DNA from: Flavobacterium branchiicola
Lineage (GTDB): Bacteria; Bacteroidota; Bacteroidia; Flavobacteriales; Flavobacteriaceae
DNA length: 64,000 bases
Direction: 5' to 3'
Assembly: GCF_018383905.1 (NCBI RefSeq)
Contig: NZ_JAGYWA010000004.1
Location: forward strand, 537,201-601,200
The notes beneath the pieces were generated by a model. The model was not told the origin of the DNA, did no database searches, and saw only the letters and a program-made list of their open reading frames with translations. Every line of letters begins with the position of its first letter. Positions within the stretch are counted from its first letter, which is position 1. Below, piece by piece: positions 49,624 to 58,614 of this stretch. The position numbers and the translations under genes are program-made.

Positions 49624-51903
49624 ATGGAAAAAGAAACCAATGCACAACAAGCGAATTTAAATGTTATTTTAGATGATTATCCTTCAACGTGGCCACAAGA
49701 CGGACCTATTGATTTAGAACTTCATGATCTGCCTCATAAAGGATCAGTAATTGAATGGTGGTATCAAAACTGCCATGTTGTTTCAAAAGAAGGTAAAAGG
49801 TTCTCGCTTTTTGCTTCTTTTTTTAGATTAGCTATAGCAAAAGATGGTGAACCGGATAATAGTATTTATACTCATTCAGTAATTTGGTCATTATCTGATA
49901 TTTCCAACGAAAAATATTATATGGATTCTCTGGTAGATCCTTTGATGCCTGCCGAAGCATTAAAAATGATAGCGAAAAATACTGAGAAAAATGTTGGAAA
50001 TAAATTAATACGGCGTGCATTAAAAGAGGTTTATGAAAAAGGAAATGTACCGCTGCCCGACCGACTTCTGAAACAACCCGCTCATATAGGAGTGAAAAAT
50101 CTTTCACTGGAGTATGATGAGAATTCTTTTAAGAAAGGAGAGAAAGAGCATTATCATTTAAAGCTCGAAAATCCGTTAAACGATATTGTTTGTATACTTG
50201 ATTTTAATCCTTTAATAAAACCAATCAGACATGGAAATGACGGAATGGTAAGAGGAGTTAGAAACGAGGATATGTTTTATTATTTCATTCCGAAATGTGA
50301 AGTGACTGGTGAGATTCATATTGATAATGAAGTTTATGAAGTAAAAGGAAATGGCTGGTATGATCACGAATTTAGCAGACCGGCAGATGAAGATACCACA
50401 TTTGAATTTAATCGTGATATGGCCTGGAATTGGGTTGCATTGCAATTAGAGAATGGTTATCAGGTTTCGGGATATGATCTTTTTGATAATACAAATAACG
50501 GAAGTCCTGCTGGTGGTGTAATGATTATAATTGATCCCGAAGGAAATAAAGTTAGTGCAGAAGATTTTTCATTTAGTCCCAAAGATTACTGGACAAGCAC
50601 CAAAACCTTTGTATCTTATCCTGTATCGTGGAAATTAGAAATTCCCCGACTGGATATTTCCCTTTCTATTACGGCTAGTTTTCCGGAACAGGAATTTATT
50701 ACCATTCTGTCTGCTCCTGCAATATGGGAAGGCAGCGTAAATGTGACAGGAAGTTTTGACCATTCTGAAGTCTCCGGAGTGGGCTATATTGAGAGAAATG
50801 GTTTTAATACCAAGGAAAGTATCGAAAGTTTTTTAAAAGCAATTGGTAAAACCACGCAGAAATCGATAGAATCTTTACTTCCTTTAGAACCCAATAATCA
50901 ACAGTTTAACAGACTTGTTAATAGTTCAATGGGGGTTTCTTTTTTTAGTGAGGCAGATAAAGAACAATATATTTCTTCTGTAATTATTCCTATTAGAGAA
51001 GTTGTAGATCGAAGCAAAAAAGCATGGAGATCTTATGTTTTTCTGGCCTGCATAGATATTGTTGGTGGTAACTCGCAACCATTTATAGACTGGCTTTCAA
51101 TGCCAGAATTAATACATACGGGGTCATTAATTGTAGATGATGTACAGGATAAGTCCGATACACGTAGAGGAGGCGTTGCACTGCACCATATTTATGGGGA
51201 AGCCCTGGCCATTAATACTGGTAATATTTGTTATTTTATTGGAGAGTTGTTTACGCAAGAACCACAACTGCCAGAAAACATTAGATTAAAAGTATACGAA
51301 CTTTATTTTGAAATGATGCGTGTAGCCCATGCAGGTCAGGCACTGGATATTAGCGGATTTCATTTGCTCATGCCAGATGCAGTAAAAAGTGGAGATAGTA
51401 GTGTACTTGAAAAAAGAATTTATACGACACATCGTTTAAAAACGGCAGCACCGGCCTGTACATTGGCAAAAATGGGAGGAATAATAGGAGGTGGAAAACC
51501 AGAAGAAATAGAAGCGTTAGGTGATTTTTTTGAAGCTATTGGTGTTGCTTATCAGATTATGGATGATGTTTTGAATTTAGAAGGTTATGATGGTAATCTT
51601 AAAGATAAAGGAGAAGATATTACTGCCGGAAAAATAACCATGCCAGTGGCTAAAGCAATGAGTTTATTGCCTCTTGAGAAACGCGAATATGTATGGACAA
51701 CAATTCAAACATTACCTAAAGAACAAAACGTGATAGCATCTGTAATTGGTTTGTTGCAAGATTGCGGAGCCATTGATGCATGCCGGAAAGAAGCACAAGA
51801 ACTAATGGAAAATGCATGGATAAAAGTAGATCAAATAATGCCGGATTCATTCTTTAAAATAAGATTACGCACCTTTGGTTGGTATGCCCTCAAGATTGAA
51901 TGA
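49624..51903 (+). CDS. CrtC-like (carotenoid 1,2-hydratase/AttH) domain fused to a polyprenyl synthase
   Basis: A 759-residue fusion. Residues 1-390 resemble the lipocalin-like CrtC/AttH fold (HKGSVIEWWYQNCHVVSKEG, GNGWYDHEFSRP). Residues about 430-755 form a trans-isoprenyl diphosphate synthase with the first Asp-rich motif D505-DVQDKSDTRRGG and the second D647-DVLN, so both metal sites are present, the second ending in Asn. One chain would thus make a prenyl diphosphate and hydrate or modify a terpenoid. I know of no standard enzyme of this design. The ATG is chosen over a TTG at 49600. Confidence 0.8.
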   Translation: MEKETNAQQANLNVILDDYPSTWPQDGPIDLELHDLPHKGSVIEWWYQNCHVVSKEGKRFSLFASFFRLAIAKDGEPDNSIYTHSVIWSLSDISNEKYYMDSLVDPLMPAEALKMIAKNTEKNVGNKLIRRALKEVYEKGNVPLPDRLLKQPAHIGVKNLSLEYDENSFKKGEKEHYHLKLENPLNDIVCILDFNPLIKPIRHGNDGMVRGVRNEDMFYYFIPKCEVTGEIHIDNEVYEVKGNGWYDHEFSRPADEDTTFEFNRDMAWNWVALQLENGYQVSGYDLFDNTNNGSPAGGVMIIIDPEGNKVSAEDFSFSPKDYWTSTKTFVSYPVSWKLEIPRLDISLSITASFPEQEFITILSAPAIWEGSVNVTGSFDHSEVSGVGYIERNGFNTKESIESFLKAIGKTTQKSIESLLPLEPNNQQFNRLVNSSMGVSFFSEADKEQYISSVIIPIREVVDRSKKAWRSYVFLACIDIVGGNSQPFIDWLSMPELIHTGSLIVDDVQDKSDTRRGGVALHHIYGEALAINTGNICYFIGELFTQEPQLPENIRLKVYELYFEMMRVAHAGQALDISGFHLLMPDAVKSGDSSVLEKRIYTTHRLKTAAPACTLAKMGGIIGGGKPEEIEALGDFFEAIGVAYQIMDDVLNLEGYDGNLKDKGEDITAGKITMPVAKAMSLLPLEKREYVWTTIQTLPKEQNVIASVIGLLQDCGAIDACRKEAQELMENAWIKVDQIMPDSFFKIRLRTFGWYALKIE

Positions 51904-51942
51904 AGTTAAAGTTTTGATGCATTGGTAATTAGTGGGATAATG

Positions 51943-51982
51943 AATAAGAATGGTCAGTATTTAAACTGACCATTCTTATTTT
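51943..51982. terminator. Terminator after the fusion gene
   Basis: AATAAGAATGGTCAGT and ACTGACCATTCTTATT pair around a short loop, with T-rich sequence after them. It is 39 bases past the fusion stop and next to the stop of the convergent small gene. Confidence 0.75.
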
Positions 51983-51985
51983 AAT

Positions 51986-52162
51986 TTAGAATATTGGTTT
52001 TACTTTTTTTATTTGATCAAAGCATTTGGCATGAATTGCAACTCCCTCTTTGTACTCTTCCAGAGTCATTCCATACTTAGAAAACAGAGTACTGGCAATT
52101 ACATTTGTTATTTTTGATTTGGTCTGTGGTCTATGCTTTTTCAATCTGTTTTTCTTTTGCAT
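51986..52162 (-). CDS. Small basic hypothetical protein
   Basis: A 58-residue basic protein, MQKKNRLKKHRPQTKSKITN at the start, then STLFSKYGMTLEEYKEGV. I chose ATG 52162. A longer frame from 52225 overlaps the upstream gene. Family unknown. It runs against the fusion gene and behind another small gene of the same direction, possibly as an operon. Confidence 0.45.
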   Translation of the reverse strand: MQKKNRLKKHRPQTKSKITNVIASTLFSKYGMTLEEYKEGVAIHAKCFDQIKKVKPIF

Positions 52163-52211
52163 TTTTTTATTTTTTACGAAGCATAAAATGATGAATTGAT
52201 TCGGTAATGTT

Positions 52212-52493
52212 TCATTCTTTCTCAAAAGAAGTTAAAAGCTTAATTCTTTCAATCGCCTCTTTATTTTCAAGGGCCACTTCAACCAAAGCTAGCAGAATGT
52301 CATTTCTAAAAATGGTTTTGTTTCTTACATTCCGGATTAAAGCTTTGTTTGGTGCTGTTTGTCCCTTTTTTTGTAAGTAGCAAATAGTTAAGTCGACGTA
52401 TGTGGCGGGTAAGTGCTGGTCGATAAACTCATATGCTTTTGTATTGTGAGAATTATCTTCCTTTAAATTGTTATTTTTGATTAATTTTGACAT
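52212..52493 (-). CDS. Small hypothetical protein
   Basis: A 93-residue soluble protein with YEFIDQHLPATYVDLTI, YLQKKGQTAPNKALIRNVRN and ILLALVEVALENKEAIERI. I do not recognise it. It is divergent from an XRE regulator, with a spacer that contains the imperfect palindrome TGTATCCTGAATACA. That arrangement suggests control by the regulator, for example in a small phage-like or toxin-antitoxin-like module. Confidence 0.55.
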   Translation of the reverse strand: MSKLIKNNNLKEDNSHNTKAYEFIDQHLPATYVDLTICYLQKKGQTAPNKALIRNVRNKTIFRNDILLALVEVALENKEAIERIKLLTSFEKE

Positions 52494-52581
52494 ATATTTG
52501 CTATTTATAATTTAATCTTTCTATTATTAATGTAAATGTAGGAAAAATATTATATTTTAAACGTATTTTAATGTTAAATGA

Positions 52582-52596
52582 TGTATCCTGAATACA
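52582..52596. promoter_or_regulatory. Possible operator TGTAT-N5-ATACA
   Basis: TGTATCCTGAATACA lies 21 bases before the XRE gene, in the spacer shared with the divergent small gene. XRE proteins often bind such repeats to control themselves. This is inference. Confidence 0.35.
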
Positions 52597-52616
52597 CTTT
52601 ATAATGATTTCAAATA

Positions 52617-52946
52617 ATGACATATAACGAAAAATTAAGCACATTCTTTAGAGCTAAAGGATTGAAGCAAAAGGAGGTTGGTGAGATTTTAGGATTTAGC
52701 CCAGCTATGATTGGGAGATATTTTCACGGAACTGCCAGTATCGGATCTGAATTTTTATTGAGTTTAAGCAGAAACTTTCCTGATGTAGATTTAAACGACA
52801 TGTTTGCTCCGGAAAATGGACAAGATACACTTAATGAACCTGCTGCAGTGTATGAGAAAAAAAACATTCTTAACGATTTACAAGAAATCGAAGAGCGTAT
52901 TCACAAAATACGAGTACAGCTGGAAAATAAAAATTTTACAGAATAG
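52617..52946 (+). CDS. XRE-family helix-turn-helix protein
   Basis: A 109-residue protein. The N-terminal Cro/C1 helix-turn-helix reads LSTFFRAKGLKQKEVGEILGFSPAMIGRYFHGT. The rest has LNDLQEIEERIHKIRVQLE, a coiled coil for dimerisation. It probably regulates itself and the divergent gene at 52212. It stands between the fusion gene and the desaturase, so a wider role is possible. Confidence 0.82.
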   Translation: MTYNEKLSTFFRAKGLKQKEVGEILGFSPAMIGRYFHGTASIGSEFLLSLSRNFPDVDLNDMFAPENGQDTLNEPAAVYEKKNILNDLQEIEERIHKIRVQLENKNFTE

Positions 52947-53088
52947 ATTAATGTTTTGGGATCTTAGCGTTTTCCTTAAAAGATTAAAAGTAAGAAAATA
53001 TTTTTTTATTATCTAATCTTTTGTAACCATGTGTTTTAGCTTTTTTTTGTTAAATTTGATATAAGAATTTCTAGCAAAACCAAATAGC

Positions 53089-54192
53089 ATGGAAAAATTA
53101 AAACGCCCAGTTTACGTAAAAGCTGGTACCGATGATTTTTTTAAAAAGTTGCGCACAGAAGTGAACGAGACTGTTTTACAAAATTCATCCTTGTACCTGT
53201 TGAACATTATTAAGTCTCTAGGACTTGTAATTCTCTATTTTTTATTTTACTCCTGTATTTTACTGTTCGGAAACAGTACTCCGTTATTATTTCTTTTTTA
53301 TATTCTCTGTGGTATTACCATGATTGTGCTTTTTATAAATGCCTTTCATGATGCTGCACATGGGGCACTTTTTAAAAAAGCAGTGTATAATGAGCGGTTT
53401 ATGTATATTCTGGAGCTTTTTGGAGGTAATCATTGGCTTTGGACCCGCAGACATATTAATCTTCATCATGCCTATCCAAATGTACCAGATTGGGATATTG
53501 ATATTAAACAAAGTGATGTAATCAGGATTTTTCCAAATAGTCCGCTGTTTAATTATCACAAATATCAACACATTTATATGTGGATGATCTACCCGTTATA
53601 CAGTTTGAATTGGATTTATATTCGTGATTTTAAAGACTTCTTTGGAAAGAAAAATAACTACGTAAAAAAAGTCGTAGACAAAATCCCTACAATTGAAGTT
53701 TATAAATTGTTTGCTGCAAAAATTATAAATCTGGGTTATATGCTTTTTATACCGATGTGGTTTTTAAATCAGCCTTGGTATATGATTTTAGGAGCCTGGT
53801 TTGCCATGCATTTGTGCGGAAGTGCTTTGGGTGTTGTGGCGCTGGTATCGACACATGTAGACGAAGATGCACATTTTCCCGGAACAGATGAAGAAGGACA
53901 TCTTTCTGCTACATGGGCATTGCACCAAATGATTGTAACAAAAGATTTTAGTACTAACAGTAAACTGGCAAATTTTTTATACGGAGGTTTTACGCATCAC
54001 GTTGCACATCATCTTTTTCCAGGTGTTGCTCATACCTATTATCCTTATATCACTCCAATAATTATGCGCTATGCAGAAGAATATGATCTTCCGTACACCT
54101 CATATCCATTTTATCATGCCGTACGCTCGCATTTCAGAATGCTTAGAGACAAAGGAGTTCAGGAGAATATCATGGCAATGGGAGAAATATAA
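53089..54192 (+). CDS. Membrane fatty-acid desaturase
   Basis: A 367-residue integral desaturase with three His boxes: H87-DAAH91, H122-INLHH127 and H303-HVAHH308. Several membrane helices surround them. This is the acyl-lipid/linoleoyl-CoA desaturase type. Carotenoid ketolases and hydroxylases have related boxes, but the spacing here fits acyl desaturases better. A TAAATTTG box at 53051-53058 is a possible -7 element. Distance from the fusion gene is about 1.2 kb, so shared function is only possible. Confidence 0.87.
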   Translation: MEKLKRPVYVKAGTDDFFKKLRTEVNETVLQNSSLYLLNIIKSLGLVILYFLFYSCILLFGNSTPLLFLFYILCGITMIVLFINAFHDAAHGALFKKAVYNERFMYILELFGGNHWLWTRRHINLHHAYPNVPDWDIDIKQSDVIRIFPNSPLFNYHKYQHIYMWMIYPLYSLNWIYIRDFKDFFGKKNNYVKKVVDKIPTIEVYKLFAAKIINLGYMLFIPMWFLNQPWYMILGAWFAMHLCGSALGVVALVSTHVDEDAHFPGTDEEGHLSATWALHQMIVTKDFSTNSKLANFLYGGFTHHVAHHLFPGVAHTYYPYITPIIMRYAEEYDLPYTSYPFYHAVRSHFRMLRDKGVQENIMAMGEI

Positions 54193-54197
54193 ACATG

Positions 54198-54224
54198 AAA
54201 AAGCGGTAAAAGACCGCTTTTTTT
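54198..54224 (+). terminator. Terminator after the desaturase
   Basis: AAAAAGCGGT and ACCGCTTTTTTT make a stem with a T-run, directly after the desaturase stop; the last base of the convergent lipoprotein gene is 18 bases further. Confidence 0.75.
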
Positions 54225-54241
54225 ATCTCACATCTCACTTT

Positions 54242-54784
54242 TTACTTCTTACTTATTTCTTTTTCTTCCGGAATCTTTGCATTACTCATTTTAGTATTTA
54301 AATCTAGCAGAAGAGAGTCTTTCAGCACAATTTTAAAATTATCTTCAGCAAAAACAGTTAGTTTAGCTTCACTGAATTTGTAGATATTGATTTTGTTGTT
54401 TTTGGTATCAATAAACAAATCATAAGAGTAAGTACTGCAATCGTGTTGTTTGCAACCACTGGCATGCAAAATATCCCCTTGTTTGGTAAAAGGGGTTTCA
54501 GTATTCCAGTTTTTAACCATTTCGTCATAATCAGAACCCAGCAATGTTTTTAATCTTGGTGTAACACTGCTTTTTGATAAAAAGTTACTTCCAACCACAC
54601 TTTTACCTACCAAAGTACTAAGTGTATCTAAAGGATGAGTTATAGTAGAATCTGATTTTAGCGATTCGGTAATAATCGATGTTGAATCAGTTGTTGGAAC
54701 ACTCTTAATGGCATCTTTTTTACAGGAAGAAAACATAAAAAGACTCAATGCAGCTATAAATAAATGTTTCGTTCTTTTCTTCAT
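54242..54784 (-). CDS. Hypothetical lipoprotein
   Basis: A 180-residue lipoprotein with lipobox LFMFSSC (C21). The middle is Ser/Thr-rich; the second half has SGCKQHDCSTYSYDLFIDTKNNKINIYKF, which looks like a small beta-sheet domain with two Cys. I do not recognise a family. It is a single gene, convergent with the desaturase. Confidence 0.65.
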   Translation of the reverse strand: MKKRTKHLFIAALSLFMFSSCKKDAIKSVPTTDSTSIITESLKSDSTITHPLDTLSTLVGKSVVGSNFLSKSSVTPRLKTLLGSDYDEMVKNWNTETPFTKQGDILHASGCKQHDCSTYSYDLFIDTKNNKINIYKFSEAKLTVFAEDNFKIVLKDSLLLDLNTKMSNAKIPEEKEISKK

Positions 54785-54999
54785 AAGATCTGAATTTTTG
54801 AATTAAATATTTGATTTATAAATTCTTATTAAGCTAATTTAATGAAAAAACATCAATTTATGGTGTGAAAACAAAAGGGAATTAAGATGTAATTGCGAAA
54901 AAAGAATGTCTTTTTTTAGCGAAAAACGTATCAAGTATTTTAAAAATGGCGAAATATAAAATAAGAGATTGCATTTTTTTGATTAATTTCAATTTTCAA

Positions 55000-55665
55000 A
55001 TGAACCATCTTATGTTACAATTTTTCAAGACCACATTTCTTTTAGTTTCTCTTTTCTGTATCAATCTTTTAAATGCGCAGAATGAAGCGTATACAAGTCC
55101 GGTAAAACAAACAATTTCAGATACAACCTTTGTCAATTTAAAAGATTATAGCTCAGATTTTATATATGATATGAAATATGCGACCGAAGATAATTTTTTA
55201 AAAGCTAAAGTGTATGACTGTGCGGAATGTTTTTTGCGTTTAAAAACGGTTCAGGCATTGATTGCGGCAAATAATGATTTTAAGAAAAAAGGATTTAAAA
55301 TAAAATTGTACGATTGTTACCGACCATTGTCAATACAGAAAAAAATGTGGGAGATTGTATCTAATCCTGAATACGTGGCAGATCCAAAAAAAGGCTCCAT
55401 CCATAATAGAGGAGGAGCCGTAGATATTTCTTTAGTAGATCGTAATGGTAAAGAAGTGGATATGGGAACCGCTTTTGATTTCTTCGGAAGTAAAGCCAGT
55501 CATAATTATACAAATCTTTCAAAAGAAGTAAAATCAAACAGAAAGTTTCTAAAGAAAATAATGATCGAAAACGGTTTTAATTCTTTTGATTCTGAATGGT
55601 GGCACTACAACTTAAAAACAGGTTTAAAAGATAAAGTTTCCAATCAAAAATGGAAATGCGAATAA
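55000..55665 (+). CDS. D-Ala-D-Ala dipeptidase, VanX type (M15)
   Basis: A 221-residue secreted M15 peptidase. A signal peptide follows the ATG at 55000 (MLQFFKTTFLLVSLFCINLLNAQ from residue 5). Zinc and catalytic motifs are SIHNRGGAVDISL (H and D) and EWWHYN (E and H); KLYDCYRPLSIQKKMW has the family Arg. It should cut D-Ala-D-Ala dipeptides in the periplasm. Peptidoglycan turnover is more likely than vancomycin resistance, as no vanHA genes are nearby. Confidence 0.87.
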   Translation: MNHLMLQFFKTTFLLVSLFCINLLNAQNEAYTSPVKQTISDTTFVNLKDYSSDFIYDMKYATEDNFLKAKVYDCAECFLRLKTVQALIAANNDFKKKGFKIKLYDCYRPLSIQKKMWEIVSNPEYVADPKKGSIHNRGGAVDISLVDRNGKEVDMGTAFDFFGSKASHNYTNLSKEVKSNRKFLKKIMIENGFNSFDSEWWHYNLKTGLKDKVSNQKWKCE

Positions 55666-56229
55666 TTATTCAACACATCTGATATTCTGAATAAAATAAG
55701 TATCAGGATTGGTTACTTTTCCGTTCATTTCAGAAGTTAATTCATTTTTAACGATATAATCTTCAATATCGGTAAGGTATTTAATTCGCATAAGCGATAT
55801 TGGAGACTTTTTAAGTTCTTCAAAATTATCTTTCATAAACATGAAGATTCCTGTATTTACACGATTATCAAATTCCCCATTGTGTATTAGAGTTCCGCAG
55901 TTTTCCTGATTAATGTGCATTAAGGTTACTACTTTTCCGTTTTGTAATTGCAAAAAGACTCTTGAATTTTTGTCAAAACATTTCGCTTTTATAAAATCTT
56001 TGCTTTTTTGGATAAGCTGTAAATTTAATGTTGGCAAACCATCTGTTTGCGCCAGTGAAAAAAAGATATAATTTGAAGTTGCTCCAAAGTTTTTCTCACT
56101 CATTAAGTATTCGTTTGTTATTTTGTAACTACCAATAGAGTCAGTTACATTGGTACTGTATTCACATGGTTTTTGCGAAAATGCGGTAAGCGTTAATAGA
56201 AAAAAGGTTAGCGTAATTAGTTGTTTCAT
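55666..56229 (-). CDS. Hypothetical secreted protein
   Basis: A 187-residue protein with signal peptide MKQLITLTFFLLTLTAFSQ. The mature part has SIGSYKITNEYLMSEKNFG and IRYLTDIEDY-like features, and no motif I know. Its start ATG is at 56229, three bases from the end of the upstream methyltransferase gene on the same strand, so it is probably translationally close to it. Its stop touches the stop of the dipeptidase gene. Confidence 0.6.
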   Translation of the reverse strand: MKQLITLTFFLLTLTAFSQKPCEYSTNVTDSIGSYKITNEYLMSEKNFGATSNYIFFSLAQTDGLPTLNLQLIQKSKDFIKAKCFDKNSRVFLQLQNGKVVTLMHINQENCGTLIHNGEFDNRVNTGIFMFMKDNFEELKKSPISLMRIKYLTDIEDYIVKNELTSEMNGKVTNPDTYFIQNIRCVE

Positions 56230-56231
56230 TT

Positions 56232-57413
56232 TTAAGTTATTTTTCTGCAAATTAAAACTATTTTGTTATCATTTTTATCAGTTGTAAAAAAACAATAAAT
56301 ATTTCCTCCATTTTTTATTTTCCACTTTTTTCGGATGTTTTCTACCGTTTCAGGAAAATTTCGGGTCGTAATATTGGCTTGCTTGTTTAAGAGCTCGGTT
56401 TTCATCTCGTTTTTACTAAACGCAATCCTCTTTTCGATTTCAAAAACTCTTCCCGGAAAATCAATTAAATCTTCTGAAGTATATAAATGAGAATGTTTAT
56501 GAAGTTTATTTATTTTGAAACCCGAACTGACTTCGTCAAACCCACCGGATTTCATGATGGCAGCATTAGGTTCATAAAGATATTTCTGAGGCAAATGATA
56601 CGATGGAAATTCACTTTCATTATCCAGAACAAAATCAAAAGTCTCCGTTTTTTCTTTTAGAATATTGGCTGTTTTTAAGGTAATTATGCCTTTATAATCT
56701 TTATGGATTTCAAAAAGCAATTCTTTTACTTCATTTTCCAGCGCAATAATATGAATGTTTTTAACGAACTTCAATTCAGATAAACCTGCAGAAATGTCCA
56801 ATAAAGGAGCGGTTTTTATTAAAATGGAATTCGTTTTTTCAAAATAAAAATCTAAAGAATCAGGAACATTCGGCAAACAGTCTTTTAGCATAAAAACTTT
56901 GCCTTTTGCATCGTTTCTTCTGGACGGATCAATATAAATCCAATCCCATTTTATTTCAGATTCTTTTAGAATATTGGCAGAATCACCGGCATAACAAAAA
57001 CAGTTTTTTACATTCAGTTGCTGTAAATTATGCTTTACAATCGAAGATAAATCTTCATTGATTTCACAATGCGCAACGGTTTTAAACTTTTTAGAAAAGT
57101 AATAATCATCTACTCCAAAACCTCCCGTAAGGTCAATTAAGGTTTCACCTTCAATTAAGGAAGATTTGTAAGCCGCCGTTTTTTCAGATGAGGTTTGTTC
57201 AACAGAAATTTTACTTGGATAAATAATATTCTCAGTAGAAAACCAGGTTGGCAGTTTCTCTTTTGCCTTTGCTTTGGCTTCAATCTGATTTAAAATCAAA
57301 ATCCAGTCTACTTCGGGAAAAGGATTTTTCTGAAGCGCTAATTTTGTAATTGATGCACCACAATTTTGAGAGATAAAATCCTGAATATTCTGGTGCAGAA
57401 TTGAAGTGTTCAA
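56232..57413 (-). CDS. THUMP-like-domain class I methyltransferase
   Basis: A 393-residue protein. The methyltransferase core has LIDLTGGFGVDDYYFSKK, CEINEDLSSIVKHNL, and WDWIYIDPSRRNDAKGK, whose DPSRR recalls N-methyltransferases of nucleic acids. The C-terminal third (FPETVENIRKKWKIKNGGN) fits the THUMP-like domain of this group. RNA or DNA methylation is likely, target unknown. It is 2 bases downstream of the permease gene, so these belong to one operon. Confidence 0.78.
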   Translation of the reverse strand: MNTSILHQNIQDFISQNCGASITKLALQKNPFPEVDWILILNQIEAKAKAKEKLPTWFSTENIIYPSKISVEQTSSEKTAAYKSSLIEGETLIDLTGGFGVDDYYFSKKFKTVAHCEINEDLSSIVKHNLQQLNVKNCFCYAGDSANILKESEIKWDWIYIDPSRRNDAKGKVFMLKDCLPNVPDSLDFYFEKTNSILIKTAPLLDISAGLSELKFVKNIHIIALENEVKELLFEIHKDYKGIITLKTANILKEKTETFDFVLDNESEFPSYHLPQKYLYEPNAAIMKSGGFDEVSSGFKINKLHKHSHLYTSEDLIDFPGRVFEIEKRIAFSKNEMKTELLNKQANITTRNFPETVENIRKKWKIKNGGNIYCFFTTDKNDNKIVLICRKIT

Positions 57414-57415
57414 TG

Positions 57416-58507
57416 TTAAATTCTTTCGGTTAATACGGAGACAATTTTGTTGTCAGGAAAAAATTCTTTTAAAATTACTTTCACCATTGTAAAAACCGGA
57501 ATGGCAATAATCATTCCCACAATTCCAAAGGTTATACCACTGATTAAAGTAACTAAGAATATTTCTAACGGGTGCGAATTTACACTTTTTGATGAAATTA
57601 TTGGCTGACTAATATTATTATCAATTGCCTGTACCAATAAAAATCCAATGATTACATAAATTGTCGTAGGTAAAATTTCTGATTGAAAATCTTTACCAAT
57701 TAAACTAATCATCGTTAAAATCCCAGCTAATATAGTTCCGATAATTGGACCAATATAAGGTATAACGTTTAAGATGGCACACAAAAAGGCAATCACAAAA
57801 GCATTTTGATTTCCAAAAATCATTAAGACAATTAGATATAGAATAAAAACTACGGTTAATTGTAAAAGTAAGCCTATAAAATAGCGGGTTAAGAAATGAT
57901 TTATCTTGGCAATTGAGTTTAAAATTTTATCCTCGTTGGTATCGGGAAGAATTTTTCTCGCACTTACTTTAAAGGAGTCCTGATCTTTAATGAAGAAAAA
58001 AGTGATAAAGAAAACAGAAACTAATCCCATTCCCATATCAGCCATAAAACCTAAGATTGAGTTTAGAAAACCGGTAAAATAAGTGAAATCTATTATAGAA
58101 GTGATCTTAGAATCTTTTAAAACTTTATTTAAATCGACATGCTGAATATTGAAATAAGTTTCAATACTACGTTCTGTCTGAATAAATTGATTTTGTAAAT
58201 TATTGGTGTCCAATAAAGATAAGTTATTAGCCTGAGAAATTATTAAGGGCACAAATAATAGTATAAACCCAACTATTGCAAATATAAACAAGATAAGTGC
58301 CGTTGTAGCCGCCAGCGAATTACTGAATTTTAATTTATTTTTTAAAAACTGTACTAAAGGATTCGCGATCAAACACAGTATTAGTGAGATACACAAGTAA
58401 ACGATCACGGTTTGTATTTCATACAGAAAATATAAAATGATTGCGATAACAAGTATTGAAGCTAAAGCTCTTAAAATTCCGTTTGAAATAATTTTCGAAG
58501 TTATCAT
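57416..58507 (-). CDS. AI-2E/PerM-family membrane protein
   Basis: A 363-residue protein with about eight membrane helices and the family features NVIPYIGPIIGTILAGILTM and GFLLVQAIDNNISQPIISSKSVNSHPLEIF. AI-2E/PerM proteins export small molecules or ions; autoinducer-2 export is shown only for a few. It is the first gene of a set with the methyltransferase. Confidence 0.87.
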   Translation of the reverse strand: MITSKIISNGILRALASILVIAIILYFLYEIQTVIVYLCISLILCLIANPLVQFLKNKLKFSNSLAATTALILFIFAIVGFILLFVPLIISQANNLSLLDTNNLQNQFIQTERSIETYFNIQHVDLNKVLKDSKITSIIDFTYFTGFLNSILGFMADMGMGLVSVFFITFFFIKDQDSFKVSARKILPDTNEDKILNSIAKINHFLTRYFIGLLLQLTVVFILYLIVLMIFGNQNAFVIAFLCAILNVIPYIGPIIGTILAGILTMISLIGKDFQSEILPTTIYVIIGFLLVQAIDNNISQPIISSKSVNSHPLEIFLVTLISGITFGIVGMIIAIPVFTMVKVILKEFFPDNKIVSVLTERI

Positions 58508-58566
58508 ATTTTAGTTTTAGAGCATAAATATAGGAAAAAGCTTTGAAAATTTTTATTCAAACAAAA

Positions 58567-58595
58567 AAAAGCGAGATGTTTAACATCTCGCTTTT
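58567..58595 (-). terminator. Terminator after the small M43 protease gene or before the permease gene
   Basis: AAAAGCGAGATGTT and AACATCTCGCTTTT pair perfectly. It lies 20 bases past the stop of the protease gene on the minus strand, so it most likely ends that transcript. Confidence 0.75.
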
Positions 58596-58614
58596 ATATG
58601 GATTTCTCTAGCTG

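Noticed and set aside
55000..55665. Vancomycin-resistance VanX
   Set aside because: Only the peptidase family matches; there are no vanH, vanA or vanS/R genes around it.
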